Source: an uncultured Ruegeria sp. (GTDB taxonomy: Bacteria > Pseudomonadota > Alphaproteobacteria > Rhodobacterales > Rhodobacteraceae). From it: a stretch of 64,000 nt of DNA. Location of the stretch: the NCBI RefSeq assembly GCF_947504215.1, contig NZ_CANNGO010000003.1:290052-354051 (forward strand), written 5' to 3'. Shown one piece after another: positions 8,491 to 17,479 of the stretch. The position numbers and the translations under genes were made by a program. Below the pieces are notes generated by a model that had not been told where the DNA came from, searched no databases, and saw nothing but the letters and a program-made list of their open reading frames with translations. Every line of letters starts with the position of its first letter. Within the stretch, counting starts at the first letter, position 1.

Positions 8491-9591
8491 CTACCCCATC
8501 AGACCCGGATTGAAGATCCCATTGGGATCGAACCGTTGCCGCAGTCCTTGCGACAACGCAGCAACGCCCGCAGCTTCAGGCTGAAATCGGCCCAAGGCCT
8601 GAACCGTTTCGGCATCCGCCCGCACCAGTGACGCGTGACCCTCAAACGCACCCAATCGCGTGCGAACATCCGAGCCTTCAGGAACCAATGCCCAGATCAA
8701 TCCGCCGCCCCAATCCAACAACAACTTTTCGGCCTCTAACCTTGCCGCAATTTCAGAAGCCGCACCCGGTTTGACCGAGATGCGCCAGACATCACCTTCG
8801 ACATCGCTGAACATGCTGACATCGCGCACGGAACGCCAAAGCGTTTCGCCGTCTTCGATCTCTGAAATTTCGCCAAACCCAGCCAATTCGGTTTTCAACC
8901 GGTCAACCCGGTACGCAACCGAATCTGCAAAGCCTTCAAGCCGCAATAGCACGTGCCCTGCTGCCGGATCATATGCCCCTCCGCTGACCTCAAACGGGGA
9001 TTTCAGTGCCGCAGATAGGGTCTGAACAGCCTGAGCAACACTCCCAACCTGAACGGCCAACGCGGCAATCGACTCTGATTTGGGCAAAACCTTCAACGAC
9101 ACTTCGGACAGCACTCCCAAGGTCCCCCAGGACCCGGCCATCAATTTGACCAGGTCATAGCCAGTGACATTCTTCATCACCCGGCCACCGTTCTTGATGA
9201 CTTGCCCAAGCCCGTCGACATAACGCACACCCAACAGATAGTCGCGGCATGCCCCGGCCTGAATGCGGCGCGGACCCGAGACATTCGCGGCAACCACACC
9301 ACCAATGGTCGGATCGCCATCCGTCCCCATCAGGCCACGATGATCCATCGGCTCAAACGCCAATTGCTGCCCTTCAGCAGCAAGTACAGCCTCAATCTCA
9401 GAAACCGGTGTTCCAGCCTTCGCTACCAACGTCAACGCGCCAGGTTCATACAGTGATACTCCACTCAAACCCGCAATGCTCAGTACTTGTTCGGATCCGA
9501 TGATACCTCGCGTACCGCCCCCTACTATTCGGACCGGCTGATTCAGATCGGCCACAATATTGGCCAGATCGGCCTCGGTTTCAGGTTTCAT
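8491..9591 (-). CDS. glcE: Glycolate oxidase FAD-binding subunit
   Basis: 366 residues, the shorter FAD subunit of glycolate dehydrogenase. Visible are an FAD_binding_4 core (RIVGGGTRGI, GDPTIGGVVAANVSGPRR, NVTGYDLVKLMAGSWGTLG) and the C-terminal LRQRFDPNGIFNPG motif shared by GlcD/GlcE proteins. Placed between glcD and glcF in the canonical order; it is separated from glcD by a 64-base spacer carrying a hairpin-rich repeat. Confidence 0.95.
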   Translation of the reverse strand: MKPETEADLANIVADLNQPVRIVGGGTRGIIGSEQVLSIAGLSGVSLYEPGALTLVAKAGTPVSEIEAVLAAEGQQLAFEPMDHRGLMGTDGDPTIGGVVAANVSGPRRIQAGACRDYLLGVRYVDGLGQVIKNGGRVMKNVTGYDLVKLMAGSWGTLGVLSEVSLKVLPKSESIAALAVQVGSVAQAVQTLSAALKSPFEVSGGAYDPAAGHVLLRLEGFADSVAYRVDRLKTELAGFGEISEIEDGETLWRSVRDVSMFSDVEGDVWRISVKPGAASEIAARLEAEKLLLDWGGGLIWALVPEGSDVRTRLGAFEGHASLVRADAETVQALGRFQPEAAGVAALSQGLRQRFDPNGIFNPGLMG

Positions 9592-9603
9592 GGTGCTTCA
9601 TCT

Positions 9604-9655
9604 TTTCAAAAATACTCTGGGGGAGGCGCGCGTAGCGCGGCGGGGCATAGCCCCT
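9604..9655. repeat. Hairpin-rich intergenic element between glcD and glcE
   Basis: Contains GCGCGC-GTA-GCGCG and GGGGCATAGCCCC palindromes. From memory, similar GGGGGAGGCGCGC...GGGGC-AGCCCC blocks recur between genes in roseobacter genomes, but no second copy was found in this window. It may tune the glcD:glcE message ratio. Confidence 0.4.
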
Positions 9656-11104
9656 CTATTCTGCGGCTATTGGCACGGAACGACGCTGCTCGGACACGTC
9701 CAGCGGAAACACCTTGGCCGGGTTCAGTAGCCAACGCGGATCGAAGACGTCTTTGACAGCCATCTGCGCCTCAAGATCCTGCGGCGTATATTGATGTGAC
9801 ATCAGATCCCGCTTCTCGATCCCAACGCCATGTTCACCTGTTAGACAGCCGCCAACATCCACACACAGCTTCAGGATTTCAGCACCGAACGCCTCACATT
9901 TCTCAAGATCACCGGGTTTGTTGGCATCAAACAGGATCAGCGGGTGCATGTTGCCGTCACCCGCATGAAAAACGTTACCGACCGGCAAGCCGTATTCCTC
10001 GCTCATTTCTCCGATCCGGCGCAGCACTTCGGGCAAGGATGAGACCGGGATTGTGCCATCCAGACACATATAGTCATTCATCTGCCCCATGGCACCAAAG
10101 GCCGATTTCCGCCCCAGCCAGATTTTTGCGCTTTCCTCAGCCGATTGGCTTTCGCGCAGTTCGACCGGGTTGTGGCGTTTAGCAATCTCGATGATTTTCG
10201 ACAGCTGGTAGTCGATCTCGGCTTCCGAGCCTTCGACCTCTACGATCAAAAGCGCGGTGCAATCCGGATATCCAGCATGTGCAAAGTTCTCGCACGCCTT
10301 GATACAAAGCGTATCCATGAATTCGATCGCCACGGGCAAAATGCCGGATTTGATGATGTCGGACACGCACTGCCCCGCCACCTCATTGTCATCAAAGCCC
10401 ATCAGGACGGGCCGCGCGCCTTCGGGCTTGCGCAGAATACGCAGCGTTGCCTCGGTCACGACGCCCAACTGCCCTTCGGATCCGCAGATCACACCAAGCA
10501 GGTCCAGACCGCCTGAATCCAGATGGGCTCCGCCGATCTCGACCACACAGCCATCCATCATGACCATCTTGACGCCCAACAGGTTATTGGTCGTGACCCC
10601 GTATTTCAGACAATGCGCCCCGCCCGAATTCATCGCGATGTTACCCGCAATGGCACAGGCCAACTGCGAGGATGGGTCGGGGGCATAAAAGAAGTCTTCT
10701 TCCTCGACCGCGCCGGTCACACTCAGATTGGTGCGCCCCGTCTGAACCCGTATGAACCGATTGTCATAATCGGTCTCGAGCACGTCGTTCATCCGCGCAA
10801 TGCCCAGAATCACGCAATCGGCGGTTGGAAGGGCGCCGCCCGCCAACGATGTGCCCGAGCCGCGAGGTACAACCGGCACGCCCTCGTCATGGCAGATGCG
10901 CAAGACATCCGAGACTTCCTGCGTAGTCGACGGCAGGACCGCCAACATCGGCGGGCATCTATACGCGGTCAGCGCGTCGCATTCATACGCCCTTGTTTCT
11001 GCCGGATCATGAATGACGGCATCCGCAGGCAGGACCTGCTGCAACCGCGCAAGCACGTTTTGCTTTCGGGCAAGCACGTCGGGATTTGGCCGGGGCATTT
11101 CCAT
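9656..11104 (-). CDS. glcD: Glycolate oxidase catalytic subunit, FAD-linked
   Basis: 482 residues from the ATG at 11104, which has GGAGGA seven bases upstream; the open frame to 11155 would run through the promoter and is not used. FAD_binding_4 domain (VPRGSGTSLAGGALP near residue 80, GNIAMNSGGAHCLKYG near 155, EGQLGVVTEATLRI) and FAD-oxidase C-terminal domain ending with GNMHPLILFD, GEHGVGIEKR and DPRWLLNPAKVFP. First gene of glcDEF. Alternative substrates such as D-lactate are possible for this family, but the partners make glycolate most likely. Confidence 0.96.
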   Translation of the reverse strand: MEMPRPNPDVLARKQNVLARLQQVLPADAVIHDPAETRAYECDALTAYRCPPMLAVLPSTTQEVSDVLRICHDEGVPVVPRGSGTSLAGGALPTADCVILGIARMNDVLETDYDNRFIRVQTGRTNLSVTGAVEEEDFFYAPDPSSQLACAIAGNIAMNSGGAHCLKYGVTTNNLLGVKMVMMDGCVVEIGGAHLDSGGLDLLGVICGSEGQLGVVTEATLRILRKPEGARPVLMGFDDNEVAGQCVSDIIKSGILPVAIEFMDTLCIKACENFAHAGYPDCTALLIVEVEGSEAEIDYQLSKIIEIAKRHNPVELRESQSAEESAKIWLGRKSAFGAMGQMNDYMCLDGTIPVSSLPEVLRRIGEMSEEYGLPVGNVFHAGDGNMHPLILFDANKPGDLEKCEAFGAEILKLCVDVGGCLTGEHGVGIEKRDLMSHQYTPQDLEAQMAVKDVFDPRWLLNPAKVFPLDVSEQRRSVPIAAE

Positions 11105-11118
11105 TGCTGATCCTCCAT

Positions 11119-11139
11119 TTGGTAAAATAATATTACCAA
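11119..11139. promoter_or_regulatory. Operator-like inverted repeat at the glcDEF promoter
   Basis: TTGGTAA (11119-11125) and TTACCAA (11133-11139) are perfect inverted half-sites with a seven-base spacer. They overlap the predicted -10 element of glcD, an arrangement suited to repression. The TGGT...ACCA ends recall FadR-type GntR regulators such as GlcC, but no such regulator gene lies in this window. Confidence 0.55.
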
Positions 11140-11155
11140 TTTCTTCGTCTGGCAA
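11127..11155 (-). promoter_or_regulatory. Sigma-70 promoter of glcDEF
   Basis: On the minus strand TTGCCA (11155-11150) is followed after exactly 17 bases by TATTAT (11132-11127), about 22 bases before the glcD start codon. Both hexamers are close to consensus. Confidence 0.65.
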
Positions 11156-11185
11156 GTTCTGATATCCGGACGTACTGTCGCGGGC

Positions 11186-11896
11186 ATGACCTGGATCGAC
11201 CGCGCCCTGTTGTTTTCGTCACTGGACTATGCCGCCGTTTTGTTGCTGATCGGCGCATGGCAATGGATTGGCTGGAAGATCGAACACCCGTCGCCGAACA
11301 AGCAATCCGTGTCGATGATGATGGACGACTTTCGCCGCAATTGGATGCGTGAGATGGTCACCCGCCAGCCCAGGATGTTCGACGCTCAGGTCGTGGCGGC
11401 GATGCGTCAGGGCAGCACGTTTTTTGCCTCGACAACCATGATCGCGATTGGCGGCGGTCTTGCCCTGCTGGGGAACACCGAACGGTTGGCCGGGGTTGCC
11501 AGCGATCTAGCCATTGGCAGCGCGCCTGCCCTGGTTTGGGAAATCAAGATACTGGCCGTGATCCTGCTTTTGGCCAACGCGTTCCTGAAATACGTCTGGG
11601 CGCATCGGTTGTTCGGGTATTGCGCAGTGTTAATGGCCGCAGTTCCAAATGACCCCGAAGATCCGCAGGCGTATCCCCGTGCCGCACAGGCCGCCGAAAT
11701 CTGCGTGACCGCCGCCCGCAGCTTCAACCGCGCGCTGCGCGCGACTTACTTTGCGCTGGCCACCTTGGCCTGGATATTGGGACCTGTCGCGCTGATTTTG
11801 GGCACCGCTATTACTGTCGGTGTTTTGTACCGGCGGGAATTTGCATCGCATTCTCGGTCAGTTCTTTTGACCCTCCTCCCAAACACAGAGTCGTGA
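11186..11896 (+). CDS. DUF599 family membrane protein
   Basis: 236 residues with four or so hydrophobic helices (around residues 10-30, 75-95, 112-130 and 185-215). Family signatures are the N-terminal WIGWKIEHPS, the central DDFRRNWMREMVTR region and FNRALRATYFALA. DUF599 proteins are conserved in proteobacteria and have no established role. Divergent from glcD; no clear Shine-Dalgarno sequence. Its stop overlaps a possible GTG of the next frame, so the next gene may be co-transcribed. Confidence 0.8.
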   Translation: MTWIDRALLFSSLDYAAVLLLIGAWQWIGWKIEHPSPNKQSVSMMMDDFRRNWMREMVTRQPRMFDAQVVAAMRQGSTFFASTTMIAIGGGLALLGNTERLAGVASDLAIGSAPALVWEIKILAVILLLANAFLKYVWAHRLFGYCAVLMAAVPNDPEDPQAYPRAAQAAEICVTAARSFNRALRATYFALATLAWILGPVALILGTAITVGVLYRREFASHSRSVLLTLLPNTES

Positions 11897-11931
11897 TTCC
11901 CATGCTATTCACCAAACAGTATGGTCAGCCC

Positions 11932-12279
11932 ATGCGATACTTGATTCTCAGCGCCGTTCTGGCTGCGCCCGCTTTTGCCGACCCGTCGGTTATCGAGAAC
12001 GTCTCGGCCAGCCAAAGTGGCGAGACATGGCGCTTCGACGTGACGATCAGGCACCCCGACACTGGGTGGGATCACTATGCAGATGGCTGGCGGGTTCTTG
12101 ACATGAACGGCACGGAGCTGGGCATGCGAGTGCTGCATCACCCGCATGAGAATGAGCAGCCGTTTACCCGATCGCTAAGCGGCGTAGTTATTCCGGAAGG
12201 CGTTACGCAGGTTCAAATTCAAGCGCGGTGCAATGTCGACGGCTGGGATACCGAAACGACGCTTGTCATGTTGAACTGA
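11932..12279 (+). CDS. Small secreted protein of unknown function
   Basis: 115 residues from the ATG at 11932, chosen because the product then starts with a compact signal peptide (MRYLILSAVLAAPAFA, cleavage before DPS). The frame is open to a GTG at 11893 that overlaps the upstream stop. The mature part is about 100 residues, predicted mostly beta strand, with segments WRFDVTIRHPDTGWDHYADGW and HHPHENEQPFTRSL, suggesting a single immunoglobulin-like or lipoprotein-type sandwich. I do not recognise a named family. Convergent with the flavodoxin-like gene three bases away. Confidence 0.62.
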   Translation: MRYLILSAVLAAPAFADPSVIENVSASQSGETWRFDVTIRHPDTGWDHYADGWRVLDMNGTELGMRVLHHPHENEQPFTRSLSGVVIPEGVTQVQIQARCNVDGWDTETTLVMLN

Positions 12280-12282
12280 GCT

Positions 12283-12768
12283 TCAAAAGATCCCAAGGCT
12301 AAGACCAGCGGCCATGGCGGCCCCGATCTCGCGACAGGAACTCAGTTGGTTTTCCGGGATGGTCTTTTCGGCCAGAATCGACTCTGGTGATTGAGCGTGG
12401 GTGCAGATGATCAATGGCGATTGCACCTCTTTCAAGCGCCAACCAGTTGCGATCCGCGCCATTTGACGGGCTGCGTTTTCGCCATCGGATCCGGCGCATA
12501 CCATCAGCGCATAGGGTCGCCCTTCGATGCGGCCCAGCACAGGGTAATAGCTCCGGTCAAAGAAGTCCTTCATCACACCTGAAATCGCCGCCAGATTTTC
12601 AGGTGCGCAAAAAACATAGCCATCTGCTTTCAAAAGATCATCCGCGCACGCCAGATCGGCGGTTTTCAGAATGGTTTCTGCGTCGTCCCGCGCAGCATCG
12701 GCGGCCGCCTCGGCCATTTGCCGACTGCCGCCGGTGCGTGAGTGGTAGACGATCAGAAGCTGCGCCAT
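12283..12768 (-). CDS. Flavodoxin-like NAD(P)H-dependent oxidoreductase family protein
   Basis: 161 residues. The N terminus has a flavodoxin phosphate-binding loop (VYHSRTGGSRQMA) after the first beta strand, then YVFCAPENLAAISGVMKDFFDR, typical of WrbA/flavodoxin-fold FMN proteins. The ATG at 12768 is one base after the rlmH stop, so it is probably co-translated with rlmH; the open frame to 12798 is an artefact. Substrate unknown; it may act as a small FMN reductase or electron carrier. Confidence 0.8.
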   Translation of the reverse strand: MAQLLIVYHSRTGGSRQMAEAAADAARDDAETILKTADLACADDLLKADGYVFCAPENLAAISGVMKDFFDRSYYPVLGRIEGRPYALMVCAGSDGENAARQMARIATGWRLKEVQSPLIICTHAQSPESILAEKTIPENQLSSCREIGAAMAAGLSLGIF

Positions 12769-12769
12769 G

Positions 12770-13240
12770 TCAGACCCGGTGATACGGCCCGCCAGCAAGT
12801 ATGGTCGCGGCCCTATAAAGTTGCTCGGCCAGCATCACACGGACCAGCATGTGTGGCCAGACCATCGACCCGAATGAGATCGAAAAATCCGCCTCAGCGC
12901 GCAGCGACGGGTCGATGCCGTCCGCACCGCCGATGACCAGGGCCAGATCCTGCCGCCCCGCATCGCGCCAGCCGCCCAATTTCTGCGCGAAAACAGGCGA
13001 AGACATCACGCACCCGCGTTCATCCAGAGTACAGATCACCGCGCCTTTGGGCACCGCTTTGCGCAGCAGCGCCGCTTCGGCACCCATGCCCGTGTTTTTC
13101 TTGTCCTCAACCTCAACCACCGACGCAGGCCCAAGGCCCACCGCGCGGCCGGTCCGGTCAAATCGGGTCAGATAGTCGTCAAGCAGGGTCTTCTCCGGTC
13201 CGGCACGCAATCGCCCGACCGCACAAATGCTTATACGCAT
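12770..13240 (-). CDS. rlmH: 23S rRNA (pseudouridine-1915-N3)-methyltransferase
   Basis: 156 residues, the usual size for this SPOUT-fold enzyme that methylates pseudouridine 1915 in helix 69 of 23S rRNA. SAM-binding knot motifs are visible: LVIGGADGID near residue 105 and the C-terminal SFGSMVWPHMLVRVMLAEQLYRA with the terminal GGPYHR that contacts substrate. It lies 44 bases after rsfS, a pairing seen in most bacteria, which links both genes to the ribosome. Confidence 0.97.
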   Translation of the reverse strand: MRISICAVGRLRAGPEKTLLDDYLTRFDRTGRAVGLGPASVVEVEDKKNTGMGAEAALLRKAVPKGAVICTLDERGCVMSSPVFAQKLGGWRDAGRQDLALVIGGADGIDPSLRAEADFSISFGSMVWPHMLVRVMLAEQLYRAATILAGGPYHRV

Positions 13241-13284
13241 ATTTCTCTCGCCGCCGGCCTGTTAATGCAGGCCGGGATGGCGCC

Positions 13285-13647
13285 TCAGTTGGCTGAGGCG
13301 CTGCCGCCCTGAGGCAGCCACATCTTTTCCAGCTGGTAGAATTCGCGCACTTCGGGGCGGAAGATATGGACGATCACGTCGCCCGTATCGATCAACACCC
13401 AGTCGCCGGCATCCTTGCCTTCGACCTTCGAGGTGAAACCGAATTCCTGCTTGATGCGATCCGTCAGCTTTTCCGCCATGGCCGAGACCTGACGGGTCGA
13501 CCGACCCGAAGCAATCACCATGTGATCCGCAACCGAGGACTTGCCTTGCAGGTTGATCTGCACGACGTCTTCGGCCTTGTCATCGGAAAGTGAGGAAAGG
13601 ATACGTTCAAGCAGCTTGTCGCTGATTGACTGAGAGTGGGCCATCAT
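13285..13647 (-). CDS. rsfS: Ribosome silencing factor
   Basis: 120 residues from the ATG at 13647. RsfS binds uL14 and blocks subunit joining in starvation. The family pattern is clear: DDKAEDVVQINLQGKSSVADHMVIASGRSTRQV, then DWVLIDTGDVIVHIFRPEVREFYQLEKMW. The frame stays open upstream to 13758, but the only strong Shine-Dalgarno (AAGGAGG) belongs to a short frame at 13700-13644 whose TGA overlaps this ATG, so translation may be coupled to that leader. Confidence 0.92.
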   Translation of the reverse strand: MMAHSQSISDKLLERILSSLSDDKAEDVVQINLQGKSSVADHMVIASGRSTRQVSAMAEKLTDRIKQEFGFTSKVEGKDAGDWVLIDTGDVIVHIFRPEVREFYQLEKMWLPQGGSASAN

Positions 13648-13700
13648 TTTGGCCCCATCATCGGCGGGCAAACCCGCCTGAGTATGTAGAGACAGGACAT
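13644..13700 (-). CDS. Possible 18-codon leader ORF coupled to rsfS
   Basis: ATG at 13700 has AAAGGAGG six to eight bases upstream, the best ribosome-binding site in this block. It encodes 18 residues (MSCLYILRRVCPPMMGPK) and its TGA overlaps the first rsfS ATG as ATGA. Short and without homology known to me; equally possible is that rsfS begins upstream at a non-ATG codon such as CTG. Confidence 0.35.
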   Translation of the reverse strand: MSCLYILRRVCPPMMGPK

Positions 13701-13808
13701 AGTCCTCCTTTGCTGCGCGCCGACAATCCCCGGCGCAGGGGTACATATAAGGTAACAAGCGGATTGCAACATTTCAATGAAGGGCCACCGAGGCCCAGAC
13801 ACGACGGA

Positions 13809-15170
13809 TCATTCTTTAGCGAGTTGTTGCCCGTCTGCGTCGTCAGATTCGCCACCAAGCAGCCGAACCTCACGCTGTGGGAAGGGAATCGAAATGTTCT
13901 CGGATTGGAAGGCATCCCATAACGCCAGATAGATATTGCCCCGGATATTGGTCAGCCCTTTGGTCGGATCACTAATCCAGAACCGCAGAACATAATCGAC
14001 GCTGCTATTGCCAAAACCGGTGATATGGCAGACAGGTTCGTGCTTGCCACCACTGAGCACACGGTTGACGGTTTTGACCGACCGAATGGCCGCTGCACGG
14101 ACCTTGTGGGGATCGTCCCCGTAGCTTGTTCCGAAATCCAGATCCAACCGCACGAAACGGTCCGAATGTGACCAGTTCACAACTTGATTGGTGATTAGGT
14201 CTTCGTTCGGAATCAGGTATTCGCGCCCGTCGCGGGTCACGACCGAGACATAGCGCGCGCCCAGCGCATTGATCCAACCAAACGTATCCCCAAGCGAGAT
14301 CACATCGCCCGGTTTAATCGAGCGGTCCATCAAAATGATGATGCCTGAAATCAGGTTGGACACCACTTTTTGCAGCCCAAAACCAATACCGACACCAATC
14401 GCACCGGACAAAAGTGCAATGCCGGTCAGGTCAAAACCAAGCGTTCGGATTGCCGCCATGAAAACGGCTCCAAACAGCAGCACCTGGATGCCTTTGGCCA
14501 GCAACACCTGCATGGAAGGTGAGATATCGTCGTTGCTTTTCAGGCCCCGCTCGGCCGCACCGGCCCCGATGCGGGCAAGTGTCAGCAGAACCCCGATCAG
14601 CAAAACAGCCTTGAGTATACCTAACGCCGTGATGTTCAGATCACCAATCGAGACGGCCACGCCATCCAGAAAATCAGCGACATCGTCGGTCAGCCCCAAC
14701 GCGACCAGCGTCGCATAAATCCACATGGACCATTTGAAAATCCGCCTGATCGTCCGATTACGTACCAGTCGGGCCAGTAGCGCAATAACGAGCCACGCCA
14801 CGGCCAGCGTGGCAAACACCCCGATCAAATAGCTGCGCGACGGCCACGTGACCTGCTGCATTATCAGGTACAGACCCCAGGACAGGATCACGAAATACAC
14901 CAGCGTCAGGCGGCGCATCAGCTGAACCAGAATGCGCAAGCGCCATTTGGGCCAACCTGTACGCGACCGCGCCCACTCCTCCCACCTGCTCTGGGTCATC
15001 AGCTTCAGGCAGAAGGCCAGCATCCAAAGAAACACGATGATGATGATTTGATACTGCCGCCAGCCCGGCGTGACGACCAGTTCGATCAGGTTTTGGAATT
15101 GCGAAAAAAAGGCAGCCGTCATGTTGGCGTAGAGGTCCGAAAGCGAGTCCGGTAGCAGATCCTGGTTCAT
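13809..15170 (-). CDS. MscS-family mechanosensitive ion channel
   Basis: 453 residues. Five or so transmembrane helices in residues 1-250 precede the MscS core: pore helix GIALLSGAIGVGIGFGLQKVVSNLISG, then the beta domain (IKPGDVISLGDTFGWINALGARYVSVVTRDGREYLIPNEDL) and a cytosolic alpha/beta domain. Opens under membrane tension to release solutes in hypo-osmotic shock. Longer than E. coli MscS, so a YbdG/YnaI-like member with extra N-terminal helices. ATG preceded by AGGAGA. Confidence 0.92.
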   Translation of the reverse strand: MNQDLLPDSLSDLYANMTAAFFSQFQNLIELVVTPGWRQYQIIIIVFLWMLAFCLKLMTQSRWEEWARSRTGWPKWRLRILVQLMRRLTLVYFVILSWGLYLIMQQVTWPSRSYLIGVFATLAVAWLVIALLARLVRNRTIRRIFKWSMWIYATLVALGLTDDVADFLDGVAVSIGDLNITALGILKAVLLIGVLLTLARIGAGAAERGLKSNDDISPSMQVLLAKGIQVLLFGAVFMAAIRTLGFDLTGIALLSGAIGVGIGFGLQKVVSNLISGIIILMDRSIKPGDVISLGDTFGWINALGARYVSVVTRDGREYLIPNEDLITNQVVNWSHSDRFVRLDLDFGTSYGDDPHKVRAAAIRSVKTVNRVLSGGKHEPVCHITGFGNSSVDYVLRFWISDPTKGLTNIRGNIYLALWDAFQSENISIPFPQREVRLLGGESDDADGQQLAKE

Positions 15171-15290
15171 GCACGTCTCCTGCTAAGCAGCTTGGACAAG
15201 GCTGGCGTGCGATGCAACCCAAAGCCATGGGCGCAAGCGGAATAGGGATTGAACCTTGATTGACGCGGAAGCCCGATATATCTGGTGCGC

Positions 15291-15389
15291 ATGAGAGTCT
15301 TTTTGGCCCCAGCTCCGACGTTGCAAGACCGCACGCGCCTGCGTGAACGGTTCTTTGGGGCCGCCCGCACGATTCTGGCCCGCCTATAG
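15291..15389 (+). CDS. Possible small ORF upstream of leuC
   Basis: 32 codons from an ATG after TCTGGTGCGC, with no good Shine-Dalgarno; product is basic ([10 protein letters not shown]... with six Arg). It ends inside a perfect palindrome just before leuC. It contains only a few scattered Leu codons, so it does not look like a leucine attenuator leader. Coding status is uncertain. Confidence 0.22.
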   Translation: MRVFLAPAPTLQDRTRLRERFFGAARTILARL

Positions 15390-15393
15390 GCGG
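15380..15393. promoter_or_regulatory. Perfect 14-bp palindrome upstream of leuC
   Basis: CCGCCTATAGGCGG reads identically on both strands and lies 48 bases before the leuC ATG. It could be a protein-binding site or a small hairpin in the leader transcript; the position near the 5' end of the leuC message suggests a regulatory role. Confidence 0.35.
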
Positions 15394-15441
15394 CACCCAG
15401 CCACTCGCCAGCTATTTCTCATTATCTACGGGAGAGGACCG

Positions 15442-16845
15442 ATGTCCCCCAAAACACTCTATGACAAGATCTGGGATTCCCATGTCGCGCACGAAGCCGA
15501 TGATGGAACCTGTTTGCTGTATATCGACCGCCATCTGGTGCACGAAGTCACCAGCCCACAAGCCTTCGAAGGGCTGCGTATGGCCGGTCGACCAGTCCGC
15601 GCACCGGAGAAAACCATCGCCGTACCGGATCACAATGTACCAACCACGCCGGACCGCGTGAATGGGATCGAAAACCCGGAATCACGCATTCAGGTCGAAG
15701 CGCTGGACAAGAACGCCAAGGACTTCGGTATTCACTACTATCCGGTGCATGACGTCCGACAGGGCATTGTTCACATCGTCGGTCCTGAACAGGGTTGGAC
15801 TTTGCCGGGTATGACCGTTGTCTGCGGCGACAGCCACACCGCCACCCACGGCGCGTTTGGCGCGCTGGCGCATGGTATCGGGACGTCCGAAGTTGAACAC
15901 GTTCTGGCCACGCAGACCCTGATCCAGAAGAAATCAAAGAACATGAAGGTCGAGGTCACCGGAAAACTGCAGCCCGGTGTGACCGCCAAAGACATTACTT
16001 TGGCCGTGATCGGTGAAACCGGCACTGCTGGTGGTACGGGCTATGTCATCGAGTATTGCGGTGAAGCAATCCGCGATCTGTCGATGGAAGGCCGCATGAC
16101 TGTCTGCAACATGGCCATCGAAGGCGGCGCCCGTGCGGGTCTGATTGCCCCGGATGAAACCACGTTCGAATACGTCAAAGGCCGCCCACATGCACCGAAA
16201 GGGGCTCAGTGGGAAGCCGCATTGAACTGGTGGAAAACGCTCTTCACTGACGAAGACGCGCATTTCGACAAGGTCATCACCCTGCGCGGTGAAGACATCG
16301 CGCCCGTCGTCACCTGGGGCACCAGCCCCGAGGATGTTCTGCCGATCACCGCAACTGTGCCAAGCCCCGATGACTTCGAAGGCGGCAAAGTCGAAGCGGC
16401 CCGTCGTTCAATCGAATATATGGGCCTGACAGCCGGCCAAAAACTCAGCGATGTGGAAATCGACACGGTCTTTATCGGGTCTTGCACCAACGGTCGGATC
16501 GAAGACCTGCGCGCCGCAGCCGAGATTCTGAAGGGTAAAAAGGTGAAAGAGGGCTTGCGTGCCATGATTGTACCGGGGTCTGGTCTAGTTCGGGCGCAGG
16601 CCGAAGAAGAAGGTCTTGCCGAGATCTTCAAAGAGGCCGGGTTCGAATGGCGCCTGGCCGGATGCTCGATGTGTCTCGCAATGAACCCTGATCAATTGCA
16701 ACCGGGTGAGCGCTGTGCCGCAACCTCGAACCGCAACTTCGAAGGTCGTCAAGGACGCGGCGGACGTACCCACCTGCTGAGCCCCGCAATGGCCGCCGCC
16801 GCGGCAATCACAGGACGGCTGACAGATGTCCGAGAGTTAATGTAA
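15442..16845 (+). CDS. leuC: 3-isopropylmalate dehydratase large subunit
   Basis: 467 residues; with LeuD it isomerises 2- to 3-isopropylmalate in leucine synthesis. Aconitase-fold motifs include DSHVAHE near the start, [23 protein letters not shown], and the [4Fe-4S] cysteine ligands in SCTNGR (about residue 347) and [11 protein letters not shown] (about 407 and 410). The ATG at 15442 follows GGGAGAGGACC; the frame open to 15343 is not supported. leuD lies 634 bases downstream, with an hdeD-like gene between them. Confidence 0.98.
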   Translation: MSPKTLYDKIWDSHVAHEADDGTCLLYIDRHLVHEVTSPQAFEGLRMAGRPVRAPEKTIAVPDHNVPTTPDRVNGIENPESRIQVEALDKNAKDFGIHYYPVHDVRQGIVHIVGPEQGWTLPGMTVVCGDSHTATHGAFGALAHGIGTSEVEHVLATQTLIQKKSKNMKVEVTGKLQPGVTAKDITLAVIGETGTAGGTGYVIEYCGEAIRDLSMEGRMTVCNMAIEGGARAGLIAPDETTFEYVKGRPHAPKGAQWEAALNWWKTLFTDEDAHFDKVITLRGEDIAPVVTWGTSPEDVLPITATVPSPDDFEGGKVEAARRSIEYMGLTAGQKLSDVEIDTVFIGSCTNGRIEDLRAAAEILKGKKVKEGLRAMIVPGSGLVRAQAEEEGLAEIFKEAGFEWRLAGCSMCLAMNPDQLQPGERCAATSNRNFEGRQGRGGRTHLLSPAMAAAAAITGRLTDVRELM

Positions 16846-16882
16846 GCTGCCCACATAAATCAACTTATAAGGGATTGAGGAC

Positions 16883-17437
16883 ATGAGTGATTGGGTCAAA
16901 TGGCTTCTGCTGGGGCTGCTATCGATAGCATTTGGCGTCTTTGCGCTGGGTAATGCTATTGCCGCATCGCTTGCGGTGACGCTCGTGACCGGTGTGTTGC
17001 TGCTGGTAGCGGGAGCATTTCAGATCGTCGGCGGCTTCACCGTCGAAGGTACCGGCAACAAGATTCTGTCTCTTGTCATGGGTGTGGTCATGCTGTTTTT
17101 GGGTTGGTCATTCCTTGATCATCCCCTGCAGGGCACGCTGACACTTGCGACCGTCTGCCTCATCCTGTTCTTGGCAGGTGGGATCGCTCGGGTCTTTTTA
17201 TCCTTTCAGATGCGTGGAACACAGTTTTTCTGGCCCACGCTAATATCGGGCATCCTGTCGATCATCCTCGCCGGCATCATCTGGTCTTATGCCGCTGCAG
17301 AGCCAGGCGTGCTTTTGCAACTGCTGGGAATTCTGCTGGGCATCGAGATGCTGTTCAATGGGTTTGGATTGGTCTTCATGGCGTTCTTCGTCAAGAACGC
17401 ACCCAAAACCGATACGACTGACGCGAAAGAAGCTTAA
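16883..17437 (+). CDS. HdeD family (DUF308) membrane protein
   Basis: 184 residues, almost entirely hydrophobic, with six predicted transmembrane helices in three hairpin repeats (LLGLLSIAFGVFALGN, VMGVVMLFLGWSF, LISGILSIILAGII), the hallmark of HdeD/DUF308. In E. coli HdeD contributes to acid resistance at high cell density; the role here is unknown. It lies between leuC and leuD, 37 and 42 bases from its neighbours, so it is likely read in the same message. ATG preceded by GGGATTGAGGAC. Confidence 0.85.
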   Translation: MSDWVKWLLLGLLSIAFGVFALGNAIAASLAVTLVTGVLLLVAGAFQIVGGFTVEGTGNKILSLVMGVVMLFLGWSFLDHPLQGTLTLATVCLILFLAGGIARVFLSFQMRGTQFFWPTLISGILSIILAGIIWSYAAAEPGVLLQLLGILLGIEMLFNGFGLVFMAFFVKNAPKTDTTDAKEA

Positions 17438-17479
17438 ACGCGGGGCACGGGCGCGGCCCTCTCCCGCAGGAGTGTGAAC

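Noticed and set aside
15291..15389. Leucine attenuator leader peptide before leuC
   Set aside because: Leu codons are scattered rather than clustered, and no alternative terminator/antiterminator pair was seen; kept only as a low-confidence small ORF.
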